Below, piece by piece: positions 4,986 through 5,027 of a stretch of DNA of 5,027 nucleotides; the stretch's first letter is position 1; every line of letters begins with the position of its first letter. The position numbers and the translations under genes are program-made. Source of the DNA: Nitrospirota bacterium (GTDB lineage: Bacteria; Nitrospirota; Thermodesulfovibrionia; UBA6902; DSMQ01); the NCBI GenBank assembly GCA_016207865.1, contig JACQZD010000024.1, positions 1,948 to 6,974 on the forward strand, in the 5' to 3' direction. The notes under the pieces are model-generated. The model was given only the letters and a program-made list of their open reading frames with translations, was not told where the DNA came from and did not search any database.

Positions 4986-5027
4986 CTAATAGCTGATATG
5001 CGCTTTATTGTTTGAATCTACAGCAAT
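4203..5027 (-). repeat. Array of ~45-52-residue coding repeats (at least six units)
   Basis: Unit starts, given as the top base of the first IA codon on the - strand, are about 4886, 4730, 4577, 4421 and 4286, with a further unit cut by the right edge at 5027. Repeat ends are conserved (SNNKxHISY and LKYxTNASGxW) while the middles vary in length and sequence. At DNA level 4399-4424 and 4864-4889 agree at 24 of 26 bases, so units can recombine. The last unit (from 4286) is the most diverged, reading IAIDLNDNIHIGY. Confidence 0.85.
4986..5027 (-). pseudogene. Upstream continuation of the repeat protein, behind an in-frame TAG
   Basis: The same frame continues to the window edge beyond TAG 4986-4988. 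It reads IAVDSNNKAHISY, the stop, then DATNNNLKYATNASG, a normal repeat in every other respect. No frame change is needed to join both sides. The codon sits just after the ISY motif, where other units have a sense codon; TAT or TAC to TAG is one single-base route. It is either a nonsense mutation, a sequencing or assembly error, or (less likely) a recoded amber. The gene continues off the right edge. Confidence 0.7.

Overview
The window looks like bacterial chromosome, moderate in GC, from an anaerobic or facultative lineage with a 14-subunit type NADH:quinone (or related) oxidoreductase. The gene style, the dispersed GTCAT-CCGGCTTG-type palindromes between genes and the MopE-like surface protein recall Nitrospirota (Thermodesulfovibrio relatives) or former Deltaproteobacteria. 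No marker gene settles this, so the taxonomic call is a low-confidence inference.

Layout. Bases 1-1298 (+) hold nuoM without its first ~80 codons; the frame stays open to the left edge, so the TTG at 54 is not the real start. nuoN follows at 1289-2725 (+), overlapping nuoM by 10 bases, as is usual for the last two genes of a nuo operon. Both encode antiporter-like proton-pumping membrane subunits of complex I with their key Glu and Lys residues intact. After a 93-base gap that carries a promoter-like stretch and a perfect 14-base palindrome comes a two-gene toxin-antitoxin module. It consists of hicA (2819-3061), a small RNA-cleaving toxin, and hicB (3054-3386), an antitoxin with an RNase-H-like N-terminus and a ribbon-helix-helix C-terminus. 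They overlap by 8 bases.

Bases 3387-3686 contain no convincing gene. They are packed with palindromes: a dispersed-repeat element, a hairpin with a T-run that can serve as terminator for hicAB, a pair of 19-base direct repeats about 200 bases apart, and three tandem CATTACG heptamers.

From the right edge down to 3687 (- strand) runs the C-terminal part of a large repetitive, presumably exported protein. It has ~45-52-residue propeller-like repeats, then a Cys/Asp-rich MopE-type metal-binding motif, then a beta-rich C-terminal domain. The frame is broken by one in-frame TAG at 4986-4988, inside an otherwise well-kept repeat. The gene is therefore decayed, recoded, or affected by a base error.

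I see no CRISPR array, tRNA, rRNA, transposase or phage gene. The least ordinary points are the amber codon in the repeat protein, the palindrome sitting directly on the hicA start, and the repeat-bounded palindromic intergenic block.
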